Assembly (NCBI GenBank): GCA_002197995.1
Contig: NGZR01000001.1
Coordinates: 10,292,001 to 10,356,000, forward strand
Direction of reading: 5' to 3'
From: Gaeumannomyces sp. JS-464
Taxonomy: Eukaryota; Ascomycota; Sordariomycetes; Magnaporthales; Magnaporthaceae
Length of the DNA: 64,000 bases
Each line of letters begins with the position of its first letter. The first letter of the stretch is position 1. Both the position numbers and the translations under genes were made by a program. The notes beneath the pieces are model-generated. The model saw nothing but the letters and a program-made list of their open reading frames with translations. It was not told where the DNA came from and ran no database searches. Below, one piece after another: positions 22,840 to 34,502 of the stretch.

Positions 22840-25800
22840 ATGGATCGTCAGAAGCTGGCCGCGCTGCTCCAGGAGAGCCAACTTCGTGAGTTATTCCGAG
22901 GCACTTGCTTCGCTGCCACTCCTGCTCTCCTGCTACGCCGACGCCCGCCAGCATTCCTGCTAACGCCCCCAACCCCAGCCGACACGGAAAAGGTCAAGGC
23001 CATCACGGCCGAGCTGCAGAAGAACTACTTCCCGCACCCCGAGTCGCTGCTGGCCCTGCTCGAGATCGTCTGCATCCACAGCGATGTCGGCGTCAGGCAG
23101 CAGGCCTCGGTCCAGGCCTCGCGCCTCGTCATCAAGCACTGGGCCAGCCAGACGGCCAAGGACAAGGAGGACGTGCGCAAGCACCTGATCGAGGCCGTCA
23201 TGAAGGAGCAGAACGCCAAGTGCCGCCACTCCATCTCGCGTCTCATCTCCAACATCGCCAGCATTGACTTTGCCGACGGCGAGTGGAAGGAGCTGTTCCA
23301 GGGCATCTTCCAGCTCGCCGAGAGCGACAACGTCGCCCAGCGCGAGGTCGGCTCCTACCTCATCTACGCCACCCTCGAGTCGGACCCCACCCACTTCTCG
23401 GAGCACCTCGCCCACCTCTTCACGGCCCTGCAGAAGCTCATGCAGGACCCCCAGAGCCTCGAGGTCCGCGTGAACGCCGTCATGTCGGTCGGCTGCGGCC
23501 TGCTGCTGGTTGACCCGGACGACGAGGAGGACGCCGACAAGGTCGCCCTCATCCAGTCGCTGGTCCCCCACATTGCCGACGTCCTGCGCGCGCCACAGTC
23601 CAGGCCGCCGACGATGAGAAGATCAAGCAGACCTTTGAGACGCTGCAGCAGTTCCTCGCCTACGACTCGTCGCTGCTGGGCAAGTACCTCAAGGATCTGA
23701 TGCAGTTCACCATCGAGATCGCCGCCAACCCCGAGGCCGACGAGGAGGCCCGCTCCCAGTCGCTGAGCTTCCTGACCAGGCCGTGCGGTACCGCCGCATG
23801 AAGCTGATGGCCATGGGCGACCTGATCAAGGTGCTCGTCGAGAAGAGCCTGCAGATCCTGACGGAGCTGGACGACGACGACGAGGACGAGACCACGCCCG
23901 CCCGCGCCTCGCTCGCCTGCTGTCGCAGCTGTCCAGCGACCTGCCGCCCCGCCACGTCATTGTGCCGCTGCTCGACCAGTTCGCCGCCTTCTCGTCGTCG
24001 CCCCAGGCCGGGCCACAGGAAGGCCGGTGTTCTTGCTCTCGGCATCTGCGCCGAGGGTGCTCCCGACTTTGTCAACACCCAGATGAAGAGCATCCTGCCC
24101 ATGGTCATCGGCCTGCTGAACGATCAGGACGTCGAGGTCCGCCACGCCGCGCTTGTCGGGTTGACGCGCCTGGCCGAGGAGATGTCGGAGGACGTGGCTG
24201 CCGAGCACGAGGCTCTCGTCGCCGCCCTGCTGAAGAACCTGCAGGCCGCCGTGACCGAGAGTACCGACGACAAGTCCAAGAAGAAGAACACGGCTGTCAT
24301 CCGCTCCGTCTGCGCCGCCTTTGACGCCATGTGCGACGGTGTGAAGCCCGAGGTTATGCAAAAGTACGGCCCGCAGCTGCTGGACCCCATCGGCAGCCTG
24401 CTCGTCCACGAGGACGCCCGCGTCAAGATTGCCGCCGCCGGTGCCCTCGGCGCCATCGCCACGTCGATGGGCGACGAGTTCAAGCCCTACTTTGGCAAGA
24501 TCATGACCGCCCTGGCGCCCTACATGGCCGCCAAGGAGACCGAGGAGGACCTGACGCTGAGGAGCGGCATCTGCGACGCCATTGGCCGCATCGCCATCGC
24601 CGTCGGAGCCGAGGCCTTCAAGCCGTACGTCGAGGACCTGATGCGCAACAGCGAGGAGGGTCTGCACCTCGACAGCTCCGAGCTTCGCGAGAGCAGCTTC
24701 ATCCTGTGGTCGCAGCTGTGCAAGGTCTACGAGAAGGACTTTGCGCCCTTCCTGGACGGCGTCTTCAAGGCCCTGCTCGACGCGCTGAACGAGGACGACG
24801 ACGAGGTTGCGCTGAACCTGACCGAGGAGGAGCTGGCCATTGCCGGCGACGCTCTGGAGCTGGTCACCGCCGGCAAGCGCGCCAAGATCCGGACCGCCGA
24901 GGTAGACGAGACCCTCATGGACGACGACGACGACTCGGACGACGGCGACTTTGAGGACTTTATGGAGTCGGCCGAGGCCATGGAGAAGGAGGTTGCCGTC
25001 GAGGTTCTCGGCGACATCATCTACCACTCGTGCGGCACCGAGGACGTTGCCAAGTACCTGGAGAAGGCGCTCGAGGTCGTCACGCCCCTGCTCGACCATC
25101 CCTACGAGGGATGTCGCAAGTCGGCCATCTCGACCCTCTGGCGCTCGTACGCTCGCGTCTGGCAGCTGACCGAGGAGGAAACTGGCGTCAAGTGGGAGGC
25201 TGGCTTCCCGCCCAAGCACACCCCCAGCGTCGCCCTCATCAAGCTCGGAGAGATTGTGACCAAGGGCACCCTGAGCATGTGGGCCGAGGAGAGCGAGCGG
25301 TATGTGTTTTCCATCCTTGAGCCCCCTTCCTGTGAAGTGATGAATGCCATGCGTTATTACCCAGCTCACTCAGACGCAATGCGAGTGCTGAGAAAGCGTT
25401 TCTACTTCTGATCACATACCCAACCAACTTTTTCTGGATGCCTCAAGCGTTCCCTGCTGACCGGTTTTAGCGACGTCGTCACCGAGATCAACCGCATGAT
25501 CGCCCACACCCTACGGGTCACGGGCCCCGCCATCCTCGTCGGCGAGGACACGCTGACGCAGGTCATCTCCGCCCTGACCCTGATCATCACGCGCTCGCAC
25601 TCTTGCCAGCAGGACCTCGGCAACGAGGTCGAGGACCAGGATGTCCAGGAGAGCTCCGAGTACGACTGGCTTGTCATTGACACGGCCCTAGACGTCATCA
25701 TCAGTCTATCGGTCGCCCTCGGCCCCTCGTTCGGCGAGCTCTGGAAGATTTTCGAGAAGCCCGTCATGAAGTTTGCCAGCTCCAACGACGCGCTTGAGAG

Positions 25801-26457
25801 GTCCACGGCCGTCGGTGTCATCGCCGAGTGCATCAACTACATGGGTGCCACCTGCACGCCCTACACGTCGCCCCTGCTCAAGTTGCTGCTCCACCGCCTG
25901 TCAGATGAGGACCCCGAGACCAAGAGCAATGCCGCCTACGGCGCTGGTCAGCTTGTCCTCAACTCGACCGACAGCAAGACGTACTTGCCCAGCTTCGACA
26001 CTATTCTCTCCAAGATCGAGCCCATGCTCAACATTCCTGCCCCGGCGTCTGGTCGCATCCTCGACAACGCATGTGGCTGCCTGTGCCGCCTGATCATGGC
26101 GCACCCCGACCGTGTCAACCTCGACGAGTACCTGCCCGTGCTGGTCGATAGGCTGCCTCTCAAGGACGACTACGAGGAGAACACGCCCATCTTCCAGTGC
26201 ATCTTTAAGCTTTGTGAGTGTCTGGCATCCCTGACTGACCATGCCCATGCTAACCGACCACAGACGAGCACGACAACCAGACCGTTTCCAAACTCACCCC
26301 CAAGCTCACCCCCGTGTTCGAGAAGGTTCTCAGCCCACCCGAGGACCAGCTGACGGCCGAGACGCGCGAGCTGGTCAAGAAGATTGTGCAGATCCTGTAC
26401 AAGGCCAAACCGGATCTTTTCCAGGCCCACCAGGCCGTTGTCGGCCTGGCCGCTTAA
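22840..26457 (+). CDS. KAP123: importin beta-family karyopherin Kap123/importin-4, 4 exons, four frameshifts
   Basis: Nuclear import receptor of ribosomal proteins and histones, built of HEAT repeats. Exons: 22840-22885, 22979-25299, 25471-26213, 26264-26457. Introns of 93, 171 and 50 bp with matching phases. The N-terminus holds the Ran-binding importin-N region (TAELQKNYFPHPESLLALLE). The acidic loop (DETLMDDDDDSDDGDFEDF) lies in the C-terminal half and the protein ends in VVGLAA. Four single-base corrections are required: about 23590 (+1), 23778 (+1, ACC run), 23918 (+1, CC) and 24014 (-1). With these the total is exactly 1102 codons, the normal family length. Because this importin is conserved end to end, sequence error is far likelier than decay. 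An AATAAA follows at 26590. Confidence 0.95.
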
Positions 26458-26589
26458 TTTGCATGTCATTTCACTGCCCTTCCTTGCACTGCACATACCC
26501 CTGTTTTAGATCTGCCTAGACTTAAGATGACGGATTAGGATGCTCGAGATCTACTGCTAGATAGACCGAGCTGGCCTAGATGACGTATG

Positions 26590-26595
26590 AATAAA
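26590..26595 (+). terminator. polyadenylation signal of Kap123
   Basis: AATAAA 133 nt after the Kap123 stop codon, a plausible cleavage/polyadenylation signal. Confidence 0.45.
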
Positions 26596-26603
26596 AGTTG
26601 CTG

Positions 26604-26655
26604 ATTTTGCACATTGCTTCGCTTTGCACACAGCTTCGTTTTGCACATTGCATGT
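26604..26655. repeat. imperfect direct repeat downstream of Kap123
   Basis: TTTTGCACATTGC occurs twice about 33 nt apart, with a related TTTGCACACAGCTTCG between them, just after the AATAAA. Possibly part of the 3' end region. Confidence 0.5.
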
Positions 26656-26851
26656 CGAGACTGGTTTATTACTAGGCATGACAGCCGGCCTAGTAGTGTA
26701 ATGAGACGAACCGTGGCCAACCGGTTCGGTCAAACGAGCGTGGCGAAGTGAAGAAAGCTATGGAGATATGCGAGGTAGCGTGTCGAAACAGCGGCTAGTT
26801 GTGCGCAGTATGCCCTTGCGACTCGAATCCGGATTCCGTAAATGATGCGTC

Positions 26852-27264
26852 TTAGACCGGGAGGCAGCAGGATTCGATGCCATTGCAGGCCTGGTTGTTG
26901 CGGGGCTGGCAGAAAGCTCCCGGGGTGCTGAGGCAGAAGTTGACCCAGGTCACGGTGATGCCGCGGGGGCCGCACCGGAAGCGCGACTGCAGCTGCTTGT
27001 CGACCGTGATGGGCTCCTGGCCGGCCTCCATCAGGGCGTCGTTGACGCGCTGGGTCCACAGAGCGCGGTCCGCTTCGGGGTGTCATGTCAGAGTTTGCAC
27101 GGCCGCTCGATCAGCGAAAGGATGGAGGTCTCACCAGGGTTGGTCTGCTCGATCAGCTCGTATCCGCAGTAGACCCGGCCGGGCTGGCAGGTGTCAAAGG
27201 CGGCGGCCTGGCCGGCCAGGAGGGCGGTAACGGCGCCGAGGGTGAGGATGGTGGACTTGAACAT
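26852..27264 (-). CDS. small secreted protein with eight cysteines, 2 exons
   Basis: Exon 1 (27135-27264) and exon 2 (26852-27072) joined over a 62-bp intron (GTGAGA...CCGAAG, branch CTGAC) give 116 residues. The signal peptide (MFKSTILTLGAVTALLAGQA) is followed by a mature domain with eight cysteines: DTC, VYC, FRC, NFC, AFC, QAC and ESCC. The acceptor is AAG, less common but used elsewhere in the window. Frame intact. A TATAAAAG lies about 100 nt upstream. Family not recognised. It shares no obvious alignment with the other small secreted proteins here. An effector-like secreted disulfide-rich protein is the reasonable description. Confidence 0.8.
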
Positions 27265-27364
27265 TTTGGAGGGTTTGGGGTTGATCTGCTGCTGATGCTT
27301 GCTGGCTGTTGAGGCTTGCTGGGTGTGTGCTGTTTAGTTCTCAACTCGTGCAGGCAAAGGCCTC

Positions 27365-27372
27365 CTTTTATA
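27365..27372 (-). promoter_or_regulatory. TATA box of eight-cysteine secreted protein gene
   Basis: TATAAAAG on the minus strand about 100 nt upstream of the ATG at 27264. Confidence 0.55.
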
Positions 27373-28549
27373 CCAATTCTTGAGTCTCCCACGGTTCTGA
27401 GCGGCGGGTTCAGGGCTTTGATTCTTGCCCGCAAGCAGTTGGATCTTGCTCACCGGTGATTCCTGCTCTTCACCGCGATGTCCGACCCAGGCTGACCAAC
27501 CGGATCTTTGCCACCAGAGACGCTTGTTGGTGTCACGCCAAGAACACACCCCGCATGCTGAAGGCATCACGGGGCTTCAGTCTCGCCGCCGTTTTGACGA
27601 TACGGCACGCGTATAAGCACATCAGACTTGCGGGAGGCCGACTGCACTAGCCTCTAATTATCTAGGTCTATTCCCCACGCCCCAGACTTCCCCGGTGTAG
27701 GCAGGATGACAAGAACAGATGCCCCGTTTCGGTCATGTTTTGGAAGTTCGCAAGTACGAGCATGAGGATCGTGGCCCTTCACGTCATGTGAGGGTGAGAA
27801 ATCTCAGCGTGCACACGCACACCGTGAATCCTTCCCAGGTTCTTGGGCCGTCTTATAGGAAGATCTGGCCCACAGAACGCGACGGGGCACTGCGCTGACG
27901 TGCCCAGAAGCTTACCGTGCATGAGCCACTGCAGGAAGCCGGTGAGGCTCTCTGCCTTGGCTGGTGGTGGGTGGGATCTACCAGTTTCCTGGGTAGACTT
28001 GTCCTTTGATTTCCCAGCCCGACAGCCGGCTCCCGGCCCGGTCTGCTTTGGCTGGTGTCACTTATGGGAGAGGGATCTATAGCCCTACAAAGAAGCTGAG
28101 AGAGTTGCACACGACGTGCGTAGCAGGTGCTTGTTCCAGAATTGTCCGATGCTCGCACTTGACATTACCATATGAGCTGAATTCTGGTTCTCAATTCTGG
28201 TTGTCATTCATGGGCACAGCAACTGGTCGTTTTTCATTTTTCATACGACGACACAAGCGCAAGTGACAAGTACGTAATGTCTTCAAGTGCACCTAGTTGT
28301 CGCGCTATAATATGCACGTTGTCGGGGAAAGGCGGGAGAAGATTCGGGGCAAAGGTTGCCGCTCGCTTCCGCTGTGCCGCATGTCCGCAGCTTCTAGATT
28401 CCATTTCACAGCAGCAGCTTGGCATTTTTCATATTTTATTCATAATCTACATGCGACAGCTCTTACCGGATTGAAAAGGAGGCTTAAGGGACAAGAAATT
28501 GCTACCACCTGCCCAGACCTGGGCTAGCAGTTGTCCAAATACCGAAGTC
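27373..28549. other. intergenic, no supported gene
   Basis: About 1.2 kb between the secreted-protein promoter and the 3' end of the DUF3140 gene. GC is lower near 28140-28460. Short frames only. Confidence 0.45.
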
Positions 28550-29620
28550 CTACGCTTGATGCCATCCACTCCCGTAATCCAGTTCGTGGGCCAGCTTGAT
28601 CGCCTTGGAGCTGCCGCATCCAGGACCACAGCCGGGTCCTCTTTGGTGCCGTCCCGGGAGACCTTGTTGCCGTTCTTGGTGGTGATTGTCGTTCTGTGGC
28701 CAAGCGTCAGCATATCACGCAGATGGGCGGTGCTAGCGTGTGATACTCACTTGTCTTCCTTGACGTCCAGGACCTTGCCTTCGGGGTGGCCGCCTCCCCA
28801 CTTCCAGCTCACCGTGTCTCCATTTTCCGGGCCGTTGGCGCTGGTGTCGTTATCGGATGTCTCCTGGGCGGCAGCCTCGTCTTGGGTGGCGTCGTCCTTG
28901 GCATCCTCTTCCTGCTCTGCGTCGTCCTTGCCCTCGTTCTTGCGCTTTTTGCCGGTAGCCCCTTTTTCTGTCTCATGCCTCTTTTGCGCGCCGGTTTGGC
29001 CTGCTCGTGTTTTTCTCTTTTCTCCTGGCTGCGGCTCATCCTTGCCTTGGCCATTGTCCCCGTGCTCGTCTTTTTCATGCCCAGACCCATCATCCGCCTC
29101 GTCCTTGGTCTCGTGCTTTGCCCTGCCTCCGGTCCCGTTCTCCGCCTCATCCTTAGCCCCTTTAGCCTGGCTCTTCGACTTGCCATTTCCCCCGTGTTCT
29201 CGCCCCTTGAGGAAGTCGTGTCCCCAGTTCTTCAGGGAGGCGTACGACTTCGCCTTCTTGACCTCCTCCTCGGACTTGTCGCTGTTTGGCCCCGTTTCCT
29301 GCGCGAGGTGTCGCTTGCTGTAGCAGAACGTCAGCGTATCTTCCAGTTTGCCAGAATCCAGGCGGCTCACCAATAAGCGACGACTTTGCGCATGTGCTCC
29401 ACGTCCTCGTCCGAGTACTGGTCCGCCTTCTTGTCCAGGTTCGCCTTGAGGATCTCGACAATCTTGCGCCCGCTGTCGTGGCCAACGCTCTCGCCGGCCT
29501 CGTTGCCCTTGGGCCAGCCGGCGCTGTTGGAGTCGTCCGACGTGAGCCACTCCTCGAGTTCCGGGGTCGTCATGTGACGAGCTCGTTGAACTCGGAGATG
29601 ACATCCTTGCGATCCTTCAT
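28550..29620 (-). CDS. DUF3140 plus Hva1_TUDOR protein, 3 exons, two frameshifts
   Basis: Exons 29371-29620, 28751-29317 and 28550-28693; introns of 53 and 57 bp. The N-terminal part (ISEFNELV, then MTTPELEEWLTSDDSNSAGW and KIVEILKANLDKKADQYSDE) matches DUF3140. A long Lys/Glu/Asp-rich, probably disordered linker follows. The C-terminal part (DTVSWKWGGGHPEGKVLDV, then TTITTKNGNKVSRDGTKEDP) is the hypervirulence-associated TUDOR (Hva1) domain, ending HELDYGSGWHQA. One base is missing near 29571-29578 and one near 28611-28617; with both restored the protein is 320 residues. The first exon joins across the intron as AYCKRHLAQE. The molecular function of this architecture is not established. No signal peptide; probably cytosolic or nuclear. 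Confidence 0.85.
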
Positions 29621-30428
29621 CGTGACTGCTTCTCAGGGAGTGAATCGATTGCAAATGGCACCTCTGGGCCGCGATTGGATTTTCTAGACACAAAGAGCAC
29701 TGGGGTGGCTGGACGCGTCTAGATGCAGCTCGGCCAGATGCTCGAGATTTATGCCGGCCCTCGTTGCTTTTCTTTCCTCCCTATGCAACGCTCGGACGCC
29801 GGCGAAAAGGAATTCGTAATGATGGCTTTGATTTGCGCCGCAAGTGGTGTCGTCATCAGTCTTAGTGCCAACCCCCTGGATTTGTGGCTTTGTCTCGACG
29901 GGGTTCGATGCGATTTCGATGCGATTTCGATGGCGGTCGCGGATGAAGAGCGCACGAGGCCTAGATCGTCATGTCGCGATTTACGCGTTCGCCAAGAAGC
30001 TAGAACGGAGTGCCAGATCCGCCGCGACCGGTCGGCGTGCCGGCGGACGGGCTCTGGCGTTTCTGGCAGACGCTCCGACGACCGAGTCGCAGTACACGCG
30101 GCGTGCATGCGCTTGTTGTTCGTGTGAAGGTCGAGGCCTCCCTGGGCTGGATCGCTGCGGTCATGACACCCGACTCGACGCGGGGTCAAGCATGCGGTTG
30201 TGAGCACGCCTTGGATCGCTGACATGCTGTAAAACCTAGTCGGGAGGCTGGAACGCAGCGGCCAGCTTGGAGTCTCGTGACTGCCTTCTTGATGAGGGGA
30301 TAACAGCGAGGCATGGGCCAAGATGCAGCGAACAGAGGCAATCCTGGAGATAGTCCTGGAGGTAGTCCTTCAACAGATAACATAACCAGACCTCCAAGAG
30401 TGCAGGCTACGACCCTGGCGACGCGAGA
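29621..30428. other. intergenic, divergent promoter region
   Basis: About 800 bp between the leftward DUF3140/TUDOR gene and the rightward acetyltransferase gene. No supported gene. Confidence 0.5.
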
Positions 30429-31641
30429 ATGACGGGCATACCCAAGGTGTACGAGACGTTTCGACGAGACGATCTCACCGACAGCCATCAGGTATGGGAC
30501 GAAGCCATGGATCTGTACGGCGACTACTACGAATACCTGGAATACGACGAGAGCCGGCGCCCTGCATGTCGGTAGCATCCCACGTTCCCTAAAGCGGCAG
30601 TTTGCGCGCAGGCTGCCGAGTCGAGTGGTGAAACATGCGCTAACATTTGCCTGAAACCGCCCTTGCATGCCCGGCCGACCAGCCCGCTGGCACTGGGCCA
30701 GGCTGCCCGAGGACGAGTTCAAGGCCATGTTCGTGCCGACGCCAGACAGCACCATCACGCGCTGCAAGATCGGCGGCGTCGTCGTCGGCCACGCCATGTG
30801 CGCGCGCTGGCCCTGCCGCCTGCGCCACCCGTCGCGCAACCGCGCCCGCGACGCCAACGCCGTCGCCTGCTGGGTCACGCAGCTGGTCGTGCACCAGGAC
30901 GCGCGCGAGTTCGGCGTCGCCACGGGGCTCATGGACGCCGTGCTGTCGCTGACGGCGAGCGGCAAGCCCGCGCGCTGGTCGACCGACACGACCGACGGCC
31001 AGCGCGGGAGCTGCACGGCGGGCAGCGTCGACGGCGACTGCAGTTGCTGCGGTGACGACTACGAGCCCACCCTGGTCTACGGCACCATAAGCGCGCACCC
31101 GGCCGTGCACCTGGCGCTGGCGAGGGCCTGGGCGCAGCGGCACCGGCTGGACGAGGCCGTGCAGCCGCTGGACCACATCCGGCTTGACTTTATACGCGAG
31201 CAGGTGGCAGGCATCCTGGCCGCGTCGCCGTGCCCGCAGCTGCGGCGCGCCTCCCCGGTCGGCAGCCTCTTCCAGCGCGGCCTGCTGGGCCTGTCGCTGC
31301 GGCGGATGGTCTGTGGCGGCCCCGGTGGGGGTGGTAGCAGCACCGGCGGGCGCCAAAAGCACTCGTGCCTCGACTGCGGCGCCGAGACGGACTTCATGTC
31401 GCCGCCGGCGGCCATCGGAGACCAGGTGAGGCGGGCGCGGGACCGCGGCTGGTCGCTGGGCCGTCTGCCGCCGGGCTGCGAGTTTATGCTGGTCCTGCCG
31501 GCGGACCCGGCCGTCTACAAGCGGTTCGAGTATCCGCAGTCGGTTGTTTTCGTGGCTGCGCGGCCTCGTGCTCCCAAAGTGGCTGCAGGGGGGGCGGCAC
31601 AAGTCACGACGGTGAAAACAAATGTGGGCGGGCAGGGTTAG
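30429..31641 (+). CDS. GNAT-family N-acetyltransferase, at least 2 exons
   Basis: Exon 1 starts at 30429 (MTGIPKVYETFRRDDLTD) and runs to about 30575. An intron with a GCTAAC branch ends near CAG at 30703. The main frame then continues to 31641. The acetyl-CoA-binding core is recognisable: CKIGGVVVGHAMCARW, CWVTQLVVHQDAREFGVATG and LMDAV. The fold is interrupted by two cysteine-containing insertions (GDCSCCGDD near 31035-31060 and HSCLDCGAETDF near 31360-31395). Donor phase does not match the acceptor perfectly, so either the donor is the weak GTCGGT or one more base is wrong. Substrate unknown. No targeting signal. Confidence 0.72.
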
Positions 31642-32741
31642 CGATAAGGGACGGGAACAAGTCTGTGTACTGCAGGGGTTGTGCCAGCTCATCCACCATC
31701 AGCATCGCATCACGGGCTCACAAAAGCAGCAGATGGCGGCGAGTCGGCAGATTGCGCGTGGAACCTCAATGGAACAAATTCGATGACTCTTTGGGCATTG
31801 GCAGGATGTGACGACGGGCTACATCGGACTGGCTCGCCAGGCAAACTCTACTGTGCTTGGTCTCACGGCCAACATGGACTTGATACCGATCTTATCCTGC
31901 GATTCTCACTGGCAGTCGAAGCAGCAGCCGCTTCTCGCCGGGATACCCCCAGAGTCCTGGGAACGCTGGCGAGTCAAGAGAGTCAAGACCCCGCGTGCCT
32001 CGAGTGGCCATCGTGCCGACCTGAAGCGAAAGCTTAATGTTTGCCTGCCGGCTCATCACATTGCTGCGGTGCAAGATCGGTGGCCAGGCCAACCGGCGGC
32101 GCGGTGGCTCTGCTCCGGCGACCGGCAGGGGAGCGCCGGCGAGGGGGTCGACATGAGGCATCGTAGCAGGCCGTCGACGCAAGCCATGCTCCTTGCGCCC
32201 GCGAGAGCAGACACTCTCTGGTCCTGCAGCCCTTGACGTCCACAGCCTGGGGCACGACGCGTGTGGCCACGATCCCGACCGCCCACCGCACCCACGTGGC
32301 TGCTGGGAACCGATGCTATCCCCGCCCTAGCCGCGCGCGGATCAACCGTCTCGGGCACCATTAAGCTTTCTGTTTCCTCGCCAGTTCCGCTATCCGCCCC
32401 CGCGGATTGGCCCAGCCACCCCCTATTACTCAACCAGATTCTGTCTCGAAAGTCTTGTGCCAGGGCAGGGGCTCGAAGCCGGGCTCGGCCTTGCAACGGC
32501 TTGGGGAGAGTTGCGCGCAGCCAAAGTGGACGACCCCCGCCCGTGAACTTGGACGGCTCGTTCCCCTGTCCGTGTTGGCTCTTCTTTTTCTTCTTTCTCC
32601 TCGCAACCAGCTGTCCAGCCAGACCACCTTCAACCCGCAACCAGAGAAATGCGACGGATCCGGCCGGCGCCGCCGTTGCTGCCAGCTCCCTCCCGTGGCT
32701 GCCGCTGTCTCGCCAGCTCCCCGACGGCGTCTTGATGCGCA
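31642..32741. other. intergenic, no supported gene
   Basis: About 1.1 kb between the acetyltransferase gene and the second receptor gene, whose promoter lies at its right end (pyrimidine-rich, 32570-32610). No frame with a domain. Confidence 0.45.
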
Positions 32742-34460
32742 ATGTTCCAGGGGGCGGCCCCGCCGCCGCCGGGCGTTGTGCCCAACTTTGAGCACCCGGA
32801 AGACGTCCTGCACACCATCAACCTTGCCACCCAGATCCTCTCGTTAATCCTCGTTTCCGGCTTTGTGCTGCTGAGGCTATACGCCAAGATTGTCGTCTCG
32901 CCTCCCTTTTATCTGGACGACTGTATGTGTCTGTCTGCCGAAGCAACTGTGGGCCGCAGGTGGACGCTAATACTTTGACCTCCAACCAGGGTTTGCTGTT
33001 CTTGCTTGGGTACGATCCCCCCTGCCGTCCGTTCCGGCTCGCTCGACCCCGCTGATATGGAGCAGGTACTATCGCTAAGTTATGCCGCCACAGCGCTTGT
33101 CAGTAAGTTGTGCGCAGTCTGGCCCCTAACCGTAGACTATGTTGACAGCATCGCAGTGGGCCAGCACGGCGGAGGCTACCGCATATACGAACTCAGCAGG
33201 GATGACCTGATAGGCTTCTACAAAGTAAATATGCTCTCCCTACAGACTCGGGCCAAAGCTGACCTCCTTTCTGGGTTTATACGCCGACACGCTCGTCTAC
33301 GGCCCGACCTCCTTCTTCACCAAGGTCTCTCTGATCCTCATGGTCACGAGGGTGTTTGCCACCAGCCGCAAGACGGTCATTGTGGGGTACACCTTTATGT
33401 TTCTGATGCTGTGCTACTACCTGCCCGTCCTCATCATCAAGGCCCAGGTCTGTAGGCCCATCGAGGGCTACTGGGACCAGACGATCCACGCAAAGTGCTT
33501 CAACCAGCGCGCCATCTTCGTCGCCGACACCACCATGAGCGCCCTCTCCGACACGGCCGTGCTCTGTCTCCCCATCCCCATCGCCACGACGCTGCGCATG
33601 ACGTGGCAGAAGCGCCTCAAGGTCATCGTCATGCTGAGCGCAGGCGGCGCGGCCACGGCCTTTAGCATCGTCCGCATGGTTCTGGTCCTGCAGCTGCAGG
33701 GCTCGGCCGACGACCCGGTCGACTTTATCCGCTTTAATCTTCTCGGGTTTGTAGACGGCCAGCTTGTTCCGAGCACCGATCCCGCATCGGCACTAACGCC
33801 ACGCTCCGCAGGACCGCCGAGATCAGCATAGGCATGATATGCGGCTGCTTCCCAGCCGTCAACATGCTCATGCGCCAAAAGTGCCCGTCGCCCGACTCGA
33901 GCCGACAGTCGAGCTCGTCGGGCCCGGCGATTAAGTTCCTGTTCGGAAGCAGGCTCAGGACGCAGAACCTGACCACTCAGCGGCCGGCCGACACCACGGC
34001 CGGCATGACGACCCTCCAGATTGGGGACCTCATCACCCCGGCCGGCGGGGGAGGGGACGCGAGCCAGGCCTCGAGGGGCACCCCGCTGGCCTCGCGGAGC
34101 CGGCCGCGGCAGCAGCAGAGACGAGGGAGCGAGCGTTCGTCGTCGGCCCTGGTCCCCCGCCGGAGACGCCCACCAGCCCGCCGCCGCGCCGGGCGTCGTC
34201 GCCACATCCACATCACCACCACCAGGGGAGGAGAGGGAGCGAGCGGTCGTCGTCGGCATTGGTCCCGCCGCCGGAAACGCCCACCAGTCCGCCGCCGCCC
34301 CGCCGGGGTTCGCTACTTCGGCAGGACCAGCAGAGGAGGGGGAGCAGCTCGGTCCTGTTCATGCCGCGGTCGCCAGGCAGTCCGACGATTCCGGTGCGGA
34401 ACTCGGAGGAGTGCATCTTTCCCATTGAGCGGCGGCTGACCCTCGCGGCATTGGCGCGGC

Positions 34461-34502
<42 letters not shown>

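Noticed and set aside
23957..25369. 470-codon minus-strand frame across Kap123
   Set aside because: Antisense shadow of a strongly conserved importin; high-GC third positions keep it open.
34032..34230. Arg-rich tail of the Pth11-like receptor read without frame correction
   Set aside because: The second repeat copy and the polyglutamine frame show the true reading; the Arg-rich version is the shifted frame.
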